From: Streptomyces fumigatiscleroticus
GTDB lineage: Bacteria > Actinomycetota > Actinomycetes > Streptomycetales > Streptomycetaceae
Direction of reading: 5' to 3'
Assembly: GCF_014647975.1 (NCBI RefSeq)
Contig: NZ_BMQF01000002.1
Coordinates: 248,001-312,000 of the forward strand
DNA: 64,000 nt
Positions 54,065-64,000 of this stretch are shown here, piece by piece. Under the pieces are notes generated by a model. The model made no database searches, had not been told where the DNA came from, and saw only the letters and a program-made list of their open reading frames with translations. Each line of letters opens with the position of its first letter. Position 1 is the stretch's first letter. Position numbers and translations under genes: made by a program.

Positions 54065-55054
54065 CTAGCCGCGGCCTCTCGACCGTGCCGCCCGGGCGAT
54101 GGTCACCACGGCCTTCTCCAGGGCGAACTCGGGATCGTCCCCGCCGCCCTTCACCCCGGCGTCCGCCTCGGCCACCGCACGCAGCGCCACCGCCACCCCG
54201 TCCGGCGTCCACCCCCGCATCTGCTGCCGCACCCGGTCGATCTTCCACGGCGGCATGCCGAGCTCACGGGCGAGATCGGCGGGCCGCCCCCCGCGTGCGG
54301 ACGACAGCTTGCCGATCGCCCGCACTCCTTGCGCCAGCGCACTGGTGATCATCACCGGCGCCACCCCGGTCGCCAGCGACCATCTGAGCGCCTCCAGCGC
54401 CTCCGCCGCCCGTCCCTCGACCGCGCGGTCGGCGACCGTGAAGCTGGAGGCCTCGGCGCGGCCGGTGTAGTACCGCCCGACGACCGCCTCGTCGATCGTG
54501 CCCTCGACATCCGCGACCAGCTGGGACACCGCCGACGCCAGCTCCCGCAGATCGCTTCCGATCGCATCGACCAGCGCCTGGCACGCCTCGGGGGTGGCCG
54601 ACCGCCCGGCGGTCCGGAACTCCGACCGCACGAAGGCCAGCCGGTCGGCCGGCTTCGTCATCTTGGGGCACGCCACCTCCCGCGCCCCCGCCTTGCGCGC
54701 GGCGTCCAGCAGGCCCTTGCCCTTGGCCCCGCCCGCGTGCAGCAGCACCAGGGTGATCTCCTCGGCGGGCGCCGTGAGATACGCCTTCACGTCCTTGACC
54801 GTGTCGGCCGACAGGTCCTGCGCATTGCGTACGACCACCACTTTGCGCTCCGCGAAGAGCGACGGGCTGGTGAGCTCGGCGAGCGTGCCGGGCTGGAGCT
54901 GGTCCGGGGTGAGGTCGCGTACGTCCGTGTCGGCGTCGGCGGCCCTGGCGGCGGCCACCACCTCCTGCACGGCACGGTCGAGCAGGAGGTCCTCCTGGCC
55001 CACGGCGAGGGTCACCGGGGCGAGAGGGTCGTCATTCGCAGTCTTCCTGGCCAT
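54065..55054 (-). CDS. holA: DNA polymerase III delta subunit
   Basis: A 329-residue subunit of the clamp loader that opens the beta sliding clamp. The N-terminal AAA+-like domain shows LAVGQEDLLLDRAVQEVV, SPSLFAERKVVVVRNAQDL and LVLLHAGGAKGKGLLD; the ATP site is degenerate, as normal in delta. The C-terminal helical collar domain ends in a basic tail. ATG at 55054 (MARKTAN) is chosen from homologous N-termini; ATG at 55066 and GTG at 55084 are in frame. It lies in the comEA-comEC-holA order, although two genes now separate it from comEC. Confidence 0.93.
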   Translation of the reverse strand: MARKTANDDPLAPVTLAVGQEDLLLDRAVQEVVAAARAADADTDVRDLTPDQLQPGTLAELTSPSLFAERKVVVVRNAQDLSADTVKDVKAYLTAPAEEITLVLLHAGGAKGKGLLDAARKAGAREVACPKMTKPADRLAFVRSEFRTAGRSATPEACQALVDAIGSDLRELASAVSQLVADVEGTIDEAVVGRYYTGRAEASSFTVADRAVEGRAAEALEALRWSLATGVAPVMITSALAQGVRAIGKLSSARGGRPADLARELGMPPWKIDRVRQQMRGWTPDGVAVALRAVAEADAGVKGGGDDPEFALEKAVVTIARAARSRGRG

Positions 55055-55168
55055 CGCGACAAGCATCCCACGTACCACTGACAACGGGTCCGGCCGCCGC
55101 CCCGAGGGAGACCGGCGAAGCCCACACCGGGAAGCGGTGGAGCCACCCTGCGCAGGGCCGGGCCGCGA

Positions 55169-55423
55169 CTACGGCTCCTCCCGCCACCCGTCCCACTCGG
55201 CCACGAACTCGTCCAGCTCCCCGGGATCCAGCCGTTCCCCTTCGTCCCGCAGGACGACGAGCCACTGGGCGTCCTCGGCATCGTCCTCGCCGGCCAGCGC
55301 GTCCCGTACCAGCCGCGGCTCCTCCTCGATGCCGAACCGCTCTCCCAGCGCCTCCGCCACCTCTTCCGCAGCGTCGCGGTCGGGCAGCACCAGCACATGT
55401 CTCACATCACTCACGGAGGTCAT
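55169..55423 (-). CDS. Small acidic conserved protein, function unknown
   Basis: An 84-residue acidic protein I do not recognise. It alternates beta and helix: a strand HVLVLPDRD, a helix AAEEVAEALGERFG, an acidic loop, a strand QWLVVLRDEG and a helix LDEFVAEWDGW. This resembles small ferredoxin-like or RraB-like folds, but I see no diagnostic residues. ATG at 55423 is used; a GTG three codons in is possible. It lies between the YceI-like gene (33 bases after its stop) and holA, on the same strand, possibly co-transcribed with either. Confidence 0.65.
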   Translation of the reverse strand: MTSVSDVRHVLVLPDRDAAEEVAEALGERFGIEEEPRLVRDALAGEDDAEDAQWLVVLRDEGERLDPGELDEFVAEWDGWREEP

Positions 55424-55456
55424 TGTCCGGCACCCGGTCCGCCACGGACGTCCTGG

Positions 55457-56338
55457 TCAGTTCTTGGTGACGATCTGCACGTCGAGGTCGACCCGGATGC
55501 TGGGGCCGACCGCCGCAATACCGCGCGCCAGCATCGTCTGCCAGCTCACCGTGAAGTCGTCGCGGTGCAGCTCCGTGGTGGCCCGGCAGGCCGCCCGCAC
55601 CTCGCCCTCCATGCCGTTGCCGAGCCCGAGGTACTCCGTGTCGAGCGTGACCGTACGCGTGACGCCGTGCAGGGACAGGGCGCCCGTGACGGCCCAGCGG
55701 TTACCGCCCTTGTGCGCGAACCGGTCGCTGTAGAACTCCAGCGTGGGGAAGCGCTCGACGTCCAGGAAGTCCGCCGAGCGCAGATGGTCGTCGCGCATCC
55801 GCACGTTGGTGTCGATGGACGCGGCGTCGATCACCACGTGCATCGCCGAGTGCTCCATCCGCTCGCCGATCCGCAGGGCCCCCGCGAAGGAGTTGAACCG
55901 GCCGTGGATGCGGGCCAGTCCGATGTGCCGCGCGGTGAAACCGATCGAGGAGTGTGTCGGCTCGATCTCCCAGTCACCCGGCGCGGGCAGCTCCGGCGGC
56001 TGGGCGATCTGAAGAGTGACATCGCCGAGCGAGGAGAGCGAGTCCTCGGCGACCGTCACGCTCGCCCGGTACGGCGTGAAGCCCTCGGCCGACACCGCGA
56101 GCCGGTACTCCCCCGCGGGCACGGTCGTCAGGAACGAACCGAAGGGATCCGTCTCCCCGCTGACCACCTGACGCCCCATGGCATCACTGATCGCGAACTC
56201 CGCGTGCATCACCGGATCGTTGACCGGGTCGAGCACACGACAGCTCAGCACTCCGGCACGCGCCGGAGTCCGCACCGCCGCCAGGGGGCTGGTCCGTTGT
56301 ACTCGCTTGGTTCGGCTTCCCAGCCAGCGGCCGATCAT
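55457..56338 (-). CDS. Carboxypeptidase-regulatory-like domain fused to YceI domain
   Basis: A 293-residue protein of two parts. Residues ~25-110 form an immunoglobulin-like carboxypeptidase-regulatory domain (GVLSCRVLDPVNDPVMHAEF, VPAGEYRLAVSAEGFTPYRA). Residues ~118-293 form a YceI lipocalin-like domain (WEIEPTHSSIGFTARHIGLARIHGRF, LRSADFLDVERFPTLEFYS, HGVTRTVTLDTEYLG), whose family binds polyisoprenoids or other amphiphiles. No signal peptide is seen, so it is probably cytoplasmic despite most YceI proteins being exported. ATG at 56338 is preferred to GTG at 56347 because AGAGGG stands eight bases upstream. Confidence 0.88.
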   Translation of the reverse strand: MIGRWLGSRTKRVQRTSPLAAVRTPARAGVLSCRVLDPVNDPVMHAEFAISDAMGRQVVSGETDPFGSFLTTVPAGEYRLAVSAEGFTPYRASVTVAEDSLSSLGDVTLQIAQPPELPAPGDWEIEPTHSSIGFTARHIGLARIHGRFNSFAGALRIGERMEHSAMHVVIDAASIDTNVRMRDDHLRSADFLDVERFPTLEFYSDRFAHKGGNRWAVTGALSLHGVTRTVTLDTEYLGLGNGMEGEVRAACRATTELHRDDFTVSWQTMLARGIAAVGPSIRVDLDVQIVTKN

Positions 56339-56487
56339 TGACGACACCCTCTGCGCGACTCGACATCACCTTGTTACCGAAGATGTATTCGATCACTTCA
56401 TGAGGCTTTCGATCAACACGGGGTGAACATCCCAAAAAACAAGCACTTGCGCTGGAACTGTCCCCGAGTGGCCCCATATAGCCCGAA

Positions 56488-57363
56488 TCAACCGTTCCCC
56501 TTGAGGTTTCGCACAGTCGGCACACGGTCGAGTCCTATGGCGAAGTGATCCCGGTAGACCGCGAGTACCTCCTCGTCCGTGCCCAGCTCGCGCTCCTTCT
56601 TCGTTCCGTCGGCCGCCGTCACCGTCAGCCTGCGACCACTGAGCGTGATCCTCCCTCCGTCCTCCGTCACCCGCGTACACACGAGCGACCGCATGAAATG
56701 CGACACCGGTGAAGTGCTGTGCCACCACGCCCCGGTCACGAAGTCGCCCAGCACCCGCGGCCTCGTCTCCAGGCGGTAGACGGGGCTCCCGTCGCGGACC
56801 ACGTCCAAGTCCGGTCCGGGCTCCGCTGTTCTGCCCGAACCGGTCCCGCCGCGCTGCCCTGCCCCGTCCGGCCCCGCCTCGACGACCCGGAACCGGCCAC
56901 CCGGGTCCTCCTGTTCTCCGCGCTCTCCGAGCGCCAGGGGATAGTGGCTGTGCGCCCCGAATCCGACGTCGGCCAGCCAGTCGCCGCCGTCCGCCGTCCG
57001 CACCCGCAACGCCAGATGGTCGTACGGGATCCCGAGCCGTCCGGCCTCGCCGTAGACCCGGGCCGCCAGAAGTGCGACCTCGTAGCCCAGGGCGGTGAGC
57101 AACGCCCCGAAGGCACCGTTGAGTTCGTAGCAGAACCCGCCCCGTCGCGCGCCCACCACCTTGTCGAGCAGTCGCTCCTCCTCCAGCACGATCTCCTCTC
57201 CGAGGTGGATGGACAGGTTCTCGAACGGCACGGCCCGCAGATGGCGCAGGTGCAGTTCACGCAGGGCGTCGGCGGTGGGCGAGACCGGGCGTCGGGCGCC
57301 CAGACGACGGAGGTAGGCATCGACCTGTGCGGCATTCATGACCCCAGTTTCCCGGGTCACCAT
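56488..57363 (-). CDS. Arylamine N-acetyltransferase (NAT)
   Basis: A 291-residue acetyl-CoA-dependent N-acetyltransferase. The catalytic triad is visible as C78 in RRGGFCYELN, H116 in YDHLALRV and D132 in WLADVGFGAH. It can acetylate aromatic amines and hydrazines, and relatives join antibiotic biosynthesis. ATG at 57363 is preferred because AGGAGG lies five bases upstream; a shorter start at 57339 (MNAAQ) is nearer the usual N-terminus. It lies between comEC and the YceI gene, an insertion into the ancestral comEC-holA order. The ~45-residue Gly/Ser-rich loop (PGGRFRVVEAGPDGAGQ onwards) is unusual and may be a linker. Confidence 0.92.
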   Translation of the reverse strand: MVTRETGVMNAAQVDAYLRRLGARRPVSPTADALRELHLRHLRAVPFENLSIHLGEEIVLEEERLLDKVVGARRGGFCYELNGAFGALLTALGYEVALLAARVYGEAGRLGIPYDHLALRVRTADGGDWLADVGFGAHSHYPLALGERGEQEDPGGRFRVVEAGPDGAGQRGGTGSGRTAEPGPDLDVVRDGSPVYRLETRPRVLGDFVTGAWWHSTSPVSHFMRSLVCTRVTEDGGRITLSGRRLTVTAADGTKKERELGTDEEVLAVYRDHFAIGLDRVPTVRNLKGNG

Positions 57364-57461
57364 CCCAGCCTCCTGGGCCACTGCCCCCGTCTCACCACCG
57401 CAGTGCCCGAAGCACCGACCCGCTTACCCTTCTCACAACCCCGGTCGCCCGCGGCGGCGTC

Positions 57462-60325
57462 TCAGTCTTCCGCCACCCGCAGTTCCTCGGCCGTGCCCGC
57501 GACCGCCAGTGCTCCGTCCTGGTCCGTCCTCAGCACCACCGCGCCCTCCGCGCGCAGCGTCGCTACCGTGCGGGGAGAGGGATGCCCGTACGGGTTGCCC
57601 TCGCCGCACGAGATCAGGGCCAGTCGGGGCGCCACCCGGCGTATGAGGTCCGGGTCCTGGTACGCCGAGCCGTGGTGAGCGACCTTGAGCACGTCCACGT
57701 GTTCCAGCGCCGCAGCCGCCGGGGATCTGGCCAGCGCCCGCTGGGCCGGTGGCTCGAGATCGCCGAGCAGCAGCAGACGCAGCCCGGCCGAACGGACCAG
57801 CAGCGTGACGCTGGCATCGTTGGGCCCTTCCGGGACCGGCGCCGGATCCGGGAGGCGGAACAGGGGCCCGGAACTCGGGGGAGGCCAGAGCACCTGCCAG
57901 GACAGCGCTCCGGTGCGCCGCTGCTCCCCGGCGACCGCGTGCGTCACGGGGATGCGCCGGGCGGCTGCCAGCCTCCGTACGAACTCCGCTCGTTCCGGCG
58001 GCTCCTCGAACCCCGTCGTCTCGATCGCGCCCACCGATCGCCCGCGCAGCACGCCGGGCAGCCCCGTCACGTGGTCGGCGTGGAAGTGCGTCAGCACGAC
58101 CAGCGGGATTCTGGTGATGCCGAGCGAGCGCAGGCAGTGGTCGACGAGCGCCGGATCGGGGCCCGCGTCCACGACCACGCCGGTATCCTCGCCCGCCGCG
58201 AGCACCATCGCATCGCCCTGCCCCACGTCGCACACGGCCAGCCGCCACCCCGGCGGTGGCCAGCCCCGGATCACTCCGGAGAGCGGCGGCGGCTGCACCA
58301 CCGCCAGCACCAGCAGCGCCCCGCAGACACCGCACCACCAGGGATGCCTCAGCAGCCGTCGGCCCACGAGCAGCACGACCAGCGTGACGAGCGCGAGCAG
58401 CACCGCGCCGGTCCAGCCGCCCGGCCAGTCCACCCCCGCGCCGGGCAGCGCCGCCCCGGTGCGGGCGACGCCGGCGATCCACTCGGCGGGCGGACTCGCG
58501 CACCAGGCCAATGCCTTGGCGACCGGCATCGCCACCGGTGCCGTCGCCAGGGCCCCGAAGCCCAGCACCGTGGCCGGCGCGACCGCGAACTCCGCGAGCA
58601 GGTTGCACGGCACCGCCACCAGACTCACCCGCGCGGACAGCACCGCGACGACCGGTGCGCACAAGGCCTGGGCCGCGGCGGCCGCGGCCAGCGCCTCGGC
58701 CATCCGGGGAGGAACTCCGCGCCGCCGCAGCGCGGTGCTCCAGCGGGGCGCGAGTGTGAGCAGGGCGCCCGTGGCCAGGACGGAGAGCAGGAAGCCGCAA
58801 CTGCGGGCCAGCCACGGGTCGTAGAGCACCAGCAGCAGGACGGCCGTCGCCAGCGCCGGGATCAGCGACCTTCGGCGTCCGGTGGCCAGGGCCAGCAGGG
58901 CGATGGCTCCGCAGGCCGCGGCCCGCAGCACGCTCGGATCCGGTCTGCACACGATGACGAAGCCGAGCGCGAGCGCGCCGCCCAGCAGAGCGGTCATGCG
59001 CAGGGAGATGCCGAGGCGGGGCGCCAGCCCGCGGCGCTCGACGTGCTGGGCCAGGCCGGGAGGGCCGAGCAGCAGCGCGAGAAGGATGGTGAAGTTGGCA
59101 CCGGAGACGGCGAGGGTGTGTGCGAGGTCGGTCTCCCTGAAGGTCTCGTCCAGCTCCGGCGTGATGCGGGAGGTGTCCCCCACGACCAGCCCCGGCAGCA
59201 GCGCGCGTGCGTCCCGAGGCAGGCCGTCCGTGGCCTCACGCAGCCCGGCGCGCAGTCGGCCCGCCAGCCGCTGCGGCCCGGACGGCCGCCCCACCACGTG
59301 GGGCACGGGCTGGTCCCGTACCCGCAGCACGGCCGCGATCTCGTCGTCGTCCCCGAGTACGGGGGCCGGCCGCGCGGTGACACGCAACCGCGTGGACGGC
59401 AGCAGCCGCAGCCAGGGCGAGGCCGGTGGCCCGCCACGTGGAGGCCGTGAGTCCCGCGGCGTCGGGCCGGTGGCCGGAGCCTCGTCCGTCGCGCGCACCG
59501 GCTCCGGGTCTGCCGGGGGCGGTCGTGCGTCGACGATCAGCAGCACCGGAGCCCGCGTCGTCACGGACGTCCCGTCCGCCCGCACCACCCGGCGTACCTC
59601 GGCGTTGACCAGCACGGCCGGCGGAGCCGTGTGGTCCCCTCTGACGTGCGGCCGGGTGAGCCGGGCATCGGAGGTCACCTCGACCTCGACGGTGACGGGG
59701 GTGTACTGCCGCGCCAGCTCCGGCACGGGCCCTCGCCGCAGATCCGCTCCGTGCAGGCCGGCCGAGGCGGCGGCCGCGGCGACGCAGAGCAGCACGGCAG
59801 CGGCCGGCAGTCGCGGCCAGGGGCCCGCCCCGTGTCGCTCCGCCACCAGCAGCACGGTCGCGACGGCCAGGCAGCCGATCACGAGGCCGACGATCCACCC
59901 CGGTGACGCGTTCAACGTCAGCCCGGCCGTCCCCCAGGCCGCCAGCGCGGGCGGCACGAGCCGCAGGTCCACCGGCCCCTCCTGCCGGGGGTGGGCGCTG
60001 CCGAGCCGTTTACCGGAGGCGGCGTGGACGACCGAGCGAGCACTGGATGCCCGGGGTGCGCGGCCGGAAGGCGGATCACCACCGACGGCGGCATGCGGGG
60101 TCGGCCGGGCGCCGGCCGACCCCTGCCGGGTGGGCTTGGAAGGCGGACCCGTGACGACGGCGGCCTGCACGGCCGGCCGGGCAGTGGACGCCTGCCGAAC
60201 GGTCCCGGCGGGCGGGTCCGTACCGGCTGCCCGCTGATCTGCCGTACTGCCGTGGTCGGCCGGCTGTGCCCGGCGCTCGTCCGGTCGCCCGGGCGTCGCC
60301 CGCTGCGGCGGGTCGGGGGCGGACC

Positions 60326-60329
<4 letters not shown>
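57462..60329 (-). CDS. comEC: ComEC/Rec2-type DNA channel protein
   Basis: A 955-residue polytopic membrane protein related to the DNA-uptake channel ComEC. A poorly conserved N-terminal ~120 residues (Pro/Ala/Arg-rich) precede two to three helices and an OB-like domain. The competence helix bundle is around HTLAVSGANFTILLALLLG. The C-terminal metallo-beta-lactamase domain has LTHFHADHVTGLPG, DAGPDP, VAHHGSAYQD and GEGNPYGHPS. ATG start overlaps the comEA stop (ATGA). Streptomyces are not classically competent, so its use may be DNA transfer or nuclease activity. The true start may be further in, after the disordered region. Confidence 0.93.
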
Positions 60330-61792
<1,463 letters not shown>

Positions 61793-61932
61793 GCGACGAG
61801 GATCGGGCAGATCGGCATCCCCGCGTCGATCTTGGTCGAATCGCGGGGATTACCCCTCGGTTGTGGACAACTCCGTCACCCACACGAGTGAGCAACACAG
61901 ACAGCAGCGCTGTGGACAGCCGCACCACCGCA

Positions 61933-62778
61933 TCAACGCGGCGAGACCACGACTCCCAGCAGCCCAGGCCCCGTGTGCGCCCCGATCACCGCTCCGACCT
62001 CGCTCACATGCAGGTCGGCCAAGGCCGGCACCCGCGTCCGCAGGCGGTCCGCCAGGGCCGACGCCCGGTCGGGGGCGGCGAGATGGTGGACGGCGATGTC
62101 GACCCGGGCGCTGCCCGCCCGGTCGGCCACGATCTCCTCCAGGCGGGCGATCGCCTTCGACGCCGTCCGCACCTTCTCCAGGGGTTCGATACGGCCGCCG
62201 GCCAGTTGCAGCAGCGGTTTCACCGCGAGCGCGGAGCCGAGCAGTGCCTGCGCGGCTCCGATACGTCCGCCGCGGCGCAGATAGTCGAGGGTGTCGACGT
62301 AGAAGTGGGCGGACGTGCCCGCGGCCCGCTTCTCCGCGGCCATGACCGCTTCGTCCACCGTGCCGCCCGTCTCCGCCGTCTCGGCGGCGGCGAGCGCGCA
62401 GAAGCCGAGCGCCATCGCGATCATCCCGGTGTCCACCACACGGACCGGCACCGGCGCCTCGCGGGCCGCGAGGACGGCCGCGTCGTAGGTGCCGGAGAGC
62501 TCGGCCGAGAGGTGGAGGGACACGATGCCGGTGGCGCCGGAGTCGGCGACTTGCCGGTAGGTCTTGGCGAAGAGCTCGGGGCTGGGCCGGGACGTGGTGA
62601 CCGGGCGCCGTTTCTGGAGCGCCTGGGCCAGGGCCCGGGTCGAGATCTCGGTGCCCTCGTCGAGTGCCCGGTCCCCGAGGACGACGGTCAGGGGCACCGC
62701 CGTGATGCCGTGGCGCTCCATCGTCCGCGCCGGCAGGTAGGCCGTTGAATCGGTGACGATCGCGACATGGCGGGACAT
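61933..62778 (-). CDS. DegV-family fatty-acid-binding protein
   Basis: A 281-residue cytoplasmic protein of the DegV/FakB family, which holds a fatty acid in an internal pocket. The N-terminal hallmark VAIVTDSTAYLP (with TDS contacting the carboxylate), the segment TSRPSPELFA and the C-terminal GAVIGAHTGPGLLGVVV are all present. In Firmicutes DegV/FakB present fatty acids to the kinase FakA; no fakA-like gene is nearby. ATG start. It lies upstream of comEA on the same strand, in the ancestral degV-comEA-comEC order. Confidence 0.94.
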   Translation of the reverse strand: MSRHVAIVTDSTAYLPARTMERHGITAVPLTVVLGDRALDEGTEISTRALAQALQKRRPVTTSRPSPELFAKTYRQVADSGATGIVSLHLSAELSGTYDAAVLAAREAPVPVRVVDTGMIAMALGFCALAAAETAETGGTVDEAVMAAEKRAAGTSAHFYVDTLDYLRRGGRIGAAQALLGSALAVKPLLQLAGGRIEPLEKVRTASKAIARLEEIVADRAGSARVDIAVHHLAAPDRASALADRLRTRVPALADLHVSEVGAVIGAHTGPGLLGVVVSPR

Positions 62779-62849
62779 GAGCTGGAGGTTACCTGTCGTG
62801 GGGTTCGCGCGGCAGCCCGGCCTTTCTCACCTGCCCGGTCGTGACCGAA

Positions 62850-63587
62850 TCATGTCGTGCTCTCGGGACGGGTCTCCTTCTGCCAGGGATACGTCGGGCG
62901 TCGGCCCGGCGGGGTGATGGCGGGACGCGTCGGCTCCCCGGCCGTGTCGGAGCCGGGTGTCTCCTCCGGCCGGGTCTGCCGGGACGCCGGGCCGCCGGCG
63001 GGCGGGGCGTCGGGCCACGGGGGCTGCACGGGCGGCTCTTCCGCCCCGGCCCAGTGCCGCAGGGCGCCGGCCTCGACATCGATCTGCGCGGCGAGCGTGT
63101 CCAGGTCGTCGTCGGCGAAGCGGCGGGCACGGTCGCGGGCCGCCCAGCGCAGCGAGTCCGCCGAGCTGGTGATGCGCTCGGTGCGCTCGCGCAGGGCGGG
63201 CAGCTGCTCGGCGAGCGCGGCGCGGTCCGGTTCGGACTCCATGCGCCGCAGGTCGTCGTCCAGTTCGTATCCGTGCGCGCTGAGGCGCTGGAAGAGGGCG
63301 AGGGACTCCTTGAGGGACTCGTCGTCGGCCGCGCCCGCGTTCAGGGCCTCCTGCGTGGCCCGCATCGACGTGCGCAGCCTGAGCCGCAGTTGCGCGAGTT
63401 CGCCCGCCGGTCCGGGCTGGGCGAAGGACTTGGCCCGCAGGGTGTGGTCCTCGACCGTACGGCGGGCCTGGGTGATGGTGCGGTCCACGCCCCGCTTGGC
63501 GGCACCCACCACCTTCACCGTGGCGTAGGCACCGAGCACCATGAAGAGGACGAAGAGCAGGGCGAAGACTGCGATCACTGCTTCCAC
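62850..63587 (-). CDS. Membrane-anchored coiled-coil protein, function unknown
   Basis: A 245-residue protein with one N-terminal membrane helix (VIAVFALLFVLFMVLGAYATV, residues ~4-24) and the rest cytoplasmic. Residues 30-180 are helical and charged, likely a coiled coil (RLRLRTSMRATQEALN, EQLPALRERTERITSSAD). The last ~65 residues are Pro-rich and disordered (PPVQPPWPDAPPAGGP). I know it only as a conserved actinobacterial protein found next to leuS; no function can be assigned. GTG start has AGGAG six bases upstream. A strong hairpin 69-109 bases upstream separates it from leuS. Confidence 0.82.
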   Translation of the reverse strand: MEAVIAVFALLFVLFMVLGAYATVKVVGAAKRGVDRTITQARRTVEDHTLRAKSFAQPGPAGELAQLRLRLRTSMRATQEALNAGAADDESLKESLALFQRLSAHGYELDDDLRRMESEPDRAALAEQLPALRERTERITSSADSLRWAARDRARRFADDDLDTLAAQIDVEAGALRHWAGAEEPPVQPPWPDAPPAGGPASRQTRPEETPGSDTAGEPTRPAITPPGRRPTYPWQKETRPESTT

Positions 63588-63655
63588 GGCACTCCTCCTT
63601 CGGCCCTGGGGCCTGCCGCGGCACCCGGCGCGCCGCTCTTCAACGGTAAACGCCG

Positions 63656-63696
63656 CGGGCAGGTCCGGGGTTCCAGCGAAACCCCGAACCTGCCCG
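63656..63696 (-). terminator. leuS terminator hairpin
   Basis: Arms of 17 bases, CGGGCAGGTCCGGGGTT and AACCCCGAACCTGCCCG, pair at 16 of 17 positions (one G-T type mismatch) around a seven-base loop. It lies 42 bases past the leuS stop and before the next gene on the same strand. Confidence 0.8.
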
Positions 63697-63737
63697 TAGG
63701 GGAGTACCCCGAGCGGGTGTGCACCGCCCGGTGGGTG

Positions 63738-64000
63738 TCACGCCGGGACGATGTTCACCAGCTTCGGTGCCCGCACGATGACCTTGCGGATACCGGCCCC
63801 GTCCAGCGCGGCGACGACCTTCTCGTCGGCCAGCGCGACCTTCTCCAGCTCCTCCTCGGAGATGGACGGCGGCACCTCCAGCCGTGCCTTGACCTTGCCC
63901 TTGACCTGGACGACACAGGTGACCGTCTCATCGACGACGTAGGCCGGGTCGGCGACCGGGAAGTCCCGGTGGACGACCGTGTCGGTGTGGCCCAGCTTGC
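63738..64000 (-). CDS. leuS: Leucyl-tRNA synthetase, C-terminal end (partial)
   Basis: The final 86 residues of leucyl-tRNA synthetase, running off the right edge. VADPAYVVDETVTCVVQVKGKVKARLEVP and the ending AGIRKVIVRAPKLVNIVPA are the C-terminal tRNA-binding extension of LeuRS. The catalytic and editing domains lie outside the window. It charges tRNA-Leu, the signal sensed by the leuA leader peptide at the far end of this window. A 17-bp hairpin follows the stop. Confidence 0.95.
   Translation of the reverse strand, partial: KLGHTDTVVHRDFPVADPAYVVDETVTCVVQVKGKVKARLEVPPSISEEELEKVALADEKVVAALDGAGIRKVIVRAPKLVNIVPA

Overview
The window is a piece of a Streptomyces chromosome, or that of a very close relative. 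The DNA is very GC-rich, many genes start with GTG, and coding regions show third-position G/C. Marker proteins are near-standard Streptomyces forms: LeuA of 573 residues, HrcA of 338, LepA of 622, a tricorn protease homologue, and IclR, XRE and RsbW/SpoIIE-type regulators. I saw no plasmid, phage, insertion sequence, CRISPR array, rRNA or tRNA.

Layout. 1-3.5 kb: tail of a peptide-type ABC importer with two ATPases, a DHDPS/NAL-family lyase and a secreted sialidase, probably a sialoside-scavenging set. 3.5-5 kb: a broken response regulator gene and a TerB-like zinc-ribbon protein. 5-9.9 kb: leuA with a leucine-rich leader peptide, then a protealysin-like M4 protease paired with an emfourin-type inhibitor, and a GH1 glycosidase. 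9.9-18.9 kb: era, an amtB-glnK pair with GlnR-like boxes, a deaminase-like protein lacking its zinc ligands, an XRE/MFS pair, an MmcQ-type protein, then corC-ybeY-phoH. 18.9-27.6 kb: repeats, a PfkB kinase, a glucarate cluster (transporter, gudD, kdgD, divergent IclR regulator) and another MFS permease. 27.6-34.6 kb: deaminase, RNase Z, HIT protein, tricorn protease, a lipoprotein-like protein and a VOC protein. 34.6-41.9 kb: rsmE, nitronate monooxygenase, dnaJ2, hrcA with CIRCE, an MBL hydrolase, DUF3097 and hemW. 41.9-48.7 kb: a signalling module of an RsbW/SpoIIE phosphatase, a soluble poly-HAMP hybrid kinase and a response regulator. 48.7-64 kb: acyl-CoA ligase, lepA, rpsT, repeat arrays, holA, a small protein, YceI fusion, arylamine N-acetyltransferase, comEC, comEA, degV, a membrane protein and the 3' end of leuS.

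Read on the minus strand, leuS-degV-comEA-comEC-holA-lepA-hemW-hrcA-dnaJ-rsmE-HIT-phoH-ybeY-corC-cdd-era-leuA follows the ancestral actinobacterial order. It is interrupted by metabolic, transport and signalling modules, often on the opposite strand. Several tandem-repeat arrays of unrelated sequence lie immediately beyond stop codons at such junctions.

Regulatory signals visible directly are CIRCE upstream of hrcA, a leuA leader peptide with candidate attenuator stems, four 11-bp-spaced GlnR-like boxes before amtB, a 37-bp inverted repeat between kdgD and the IclR gene, and a 19-bp perfect palindrome between the XRE and MFS genes. Functions come from motif recognition by eye. No database search or structure prediction was run.
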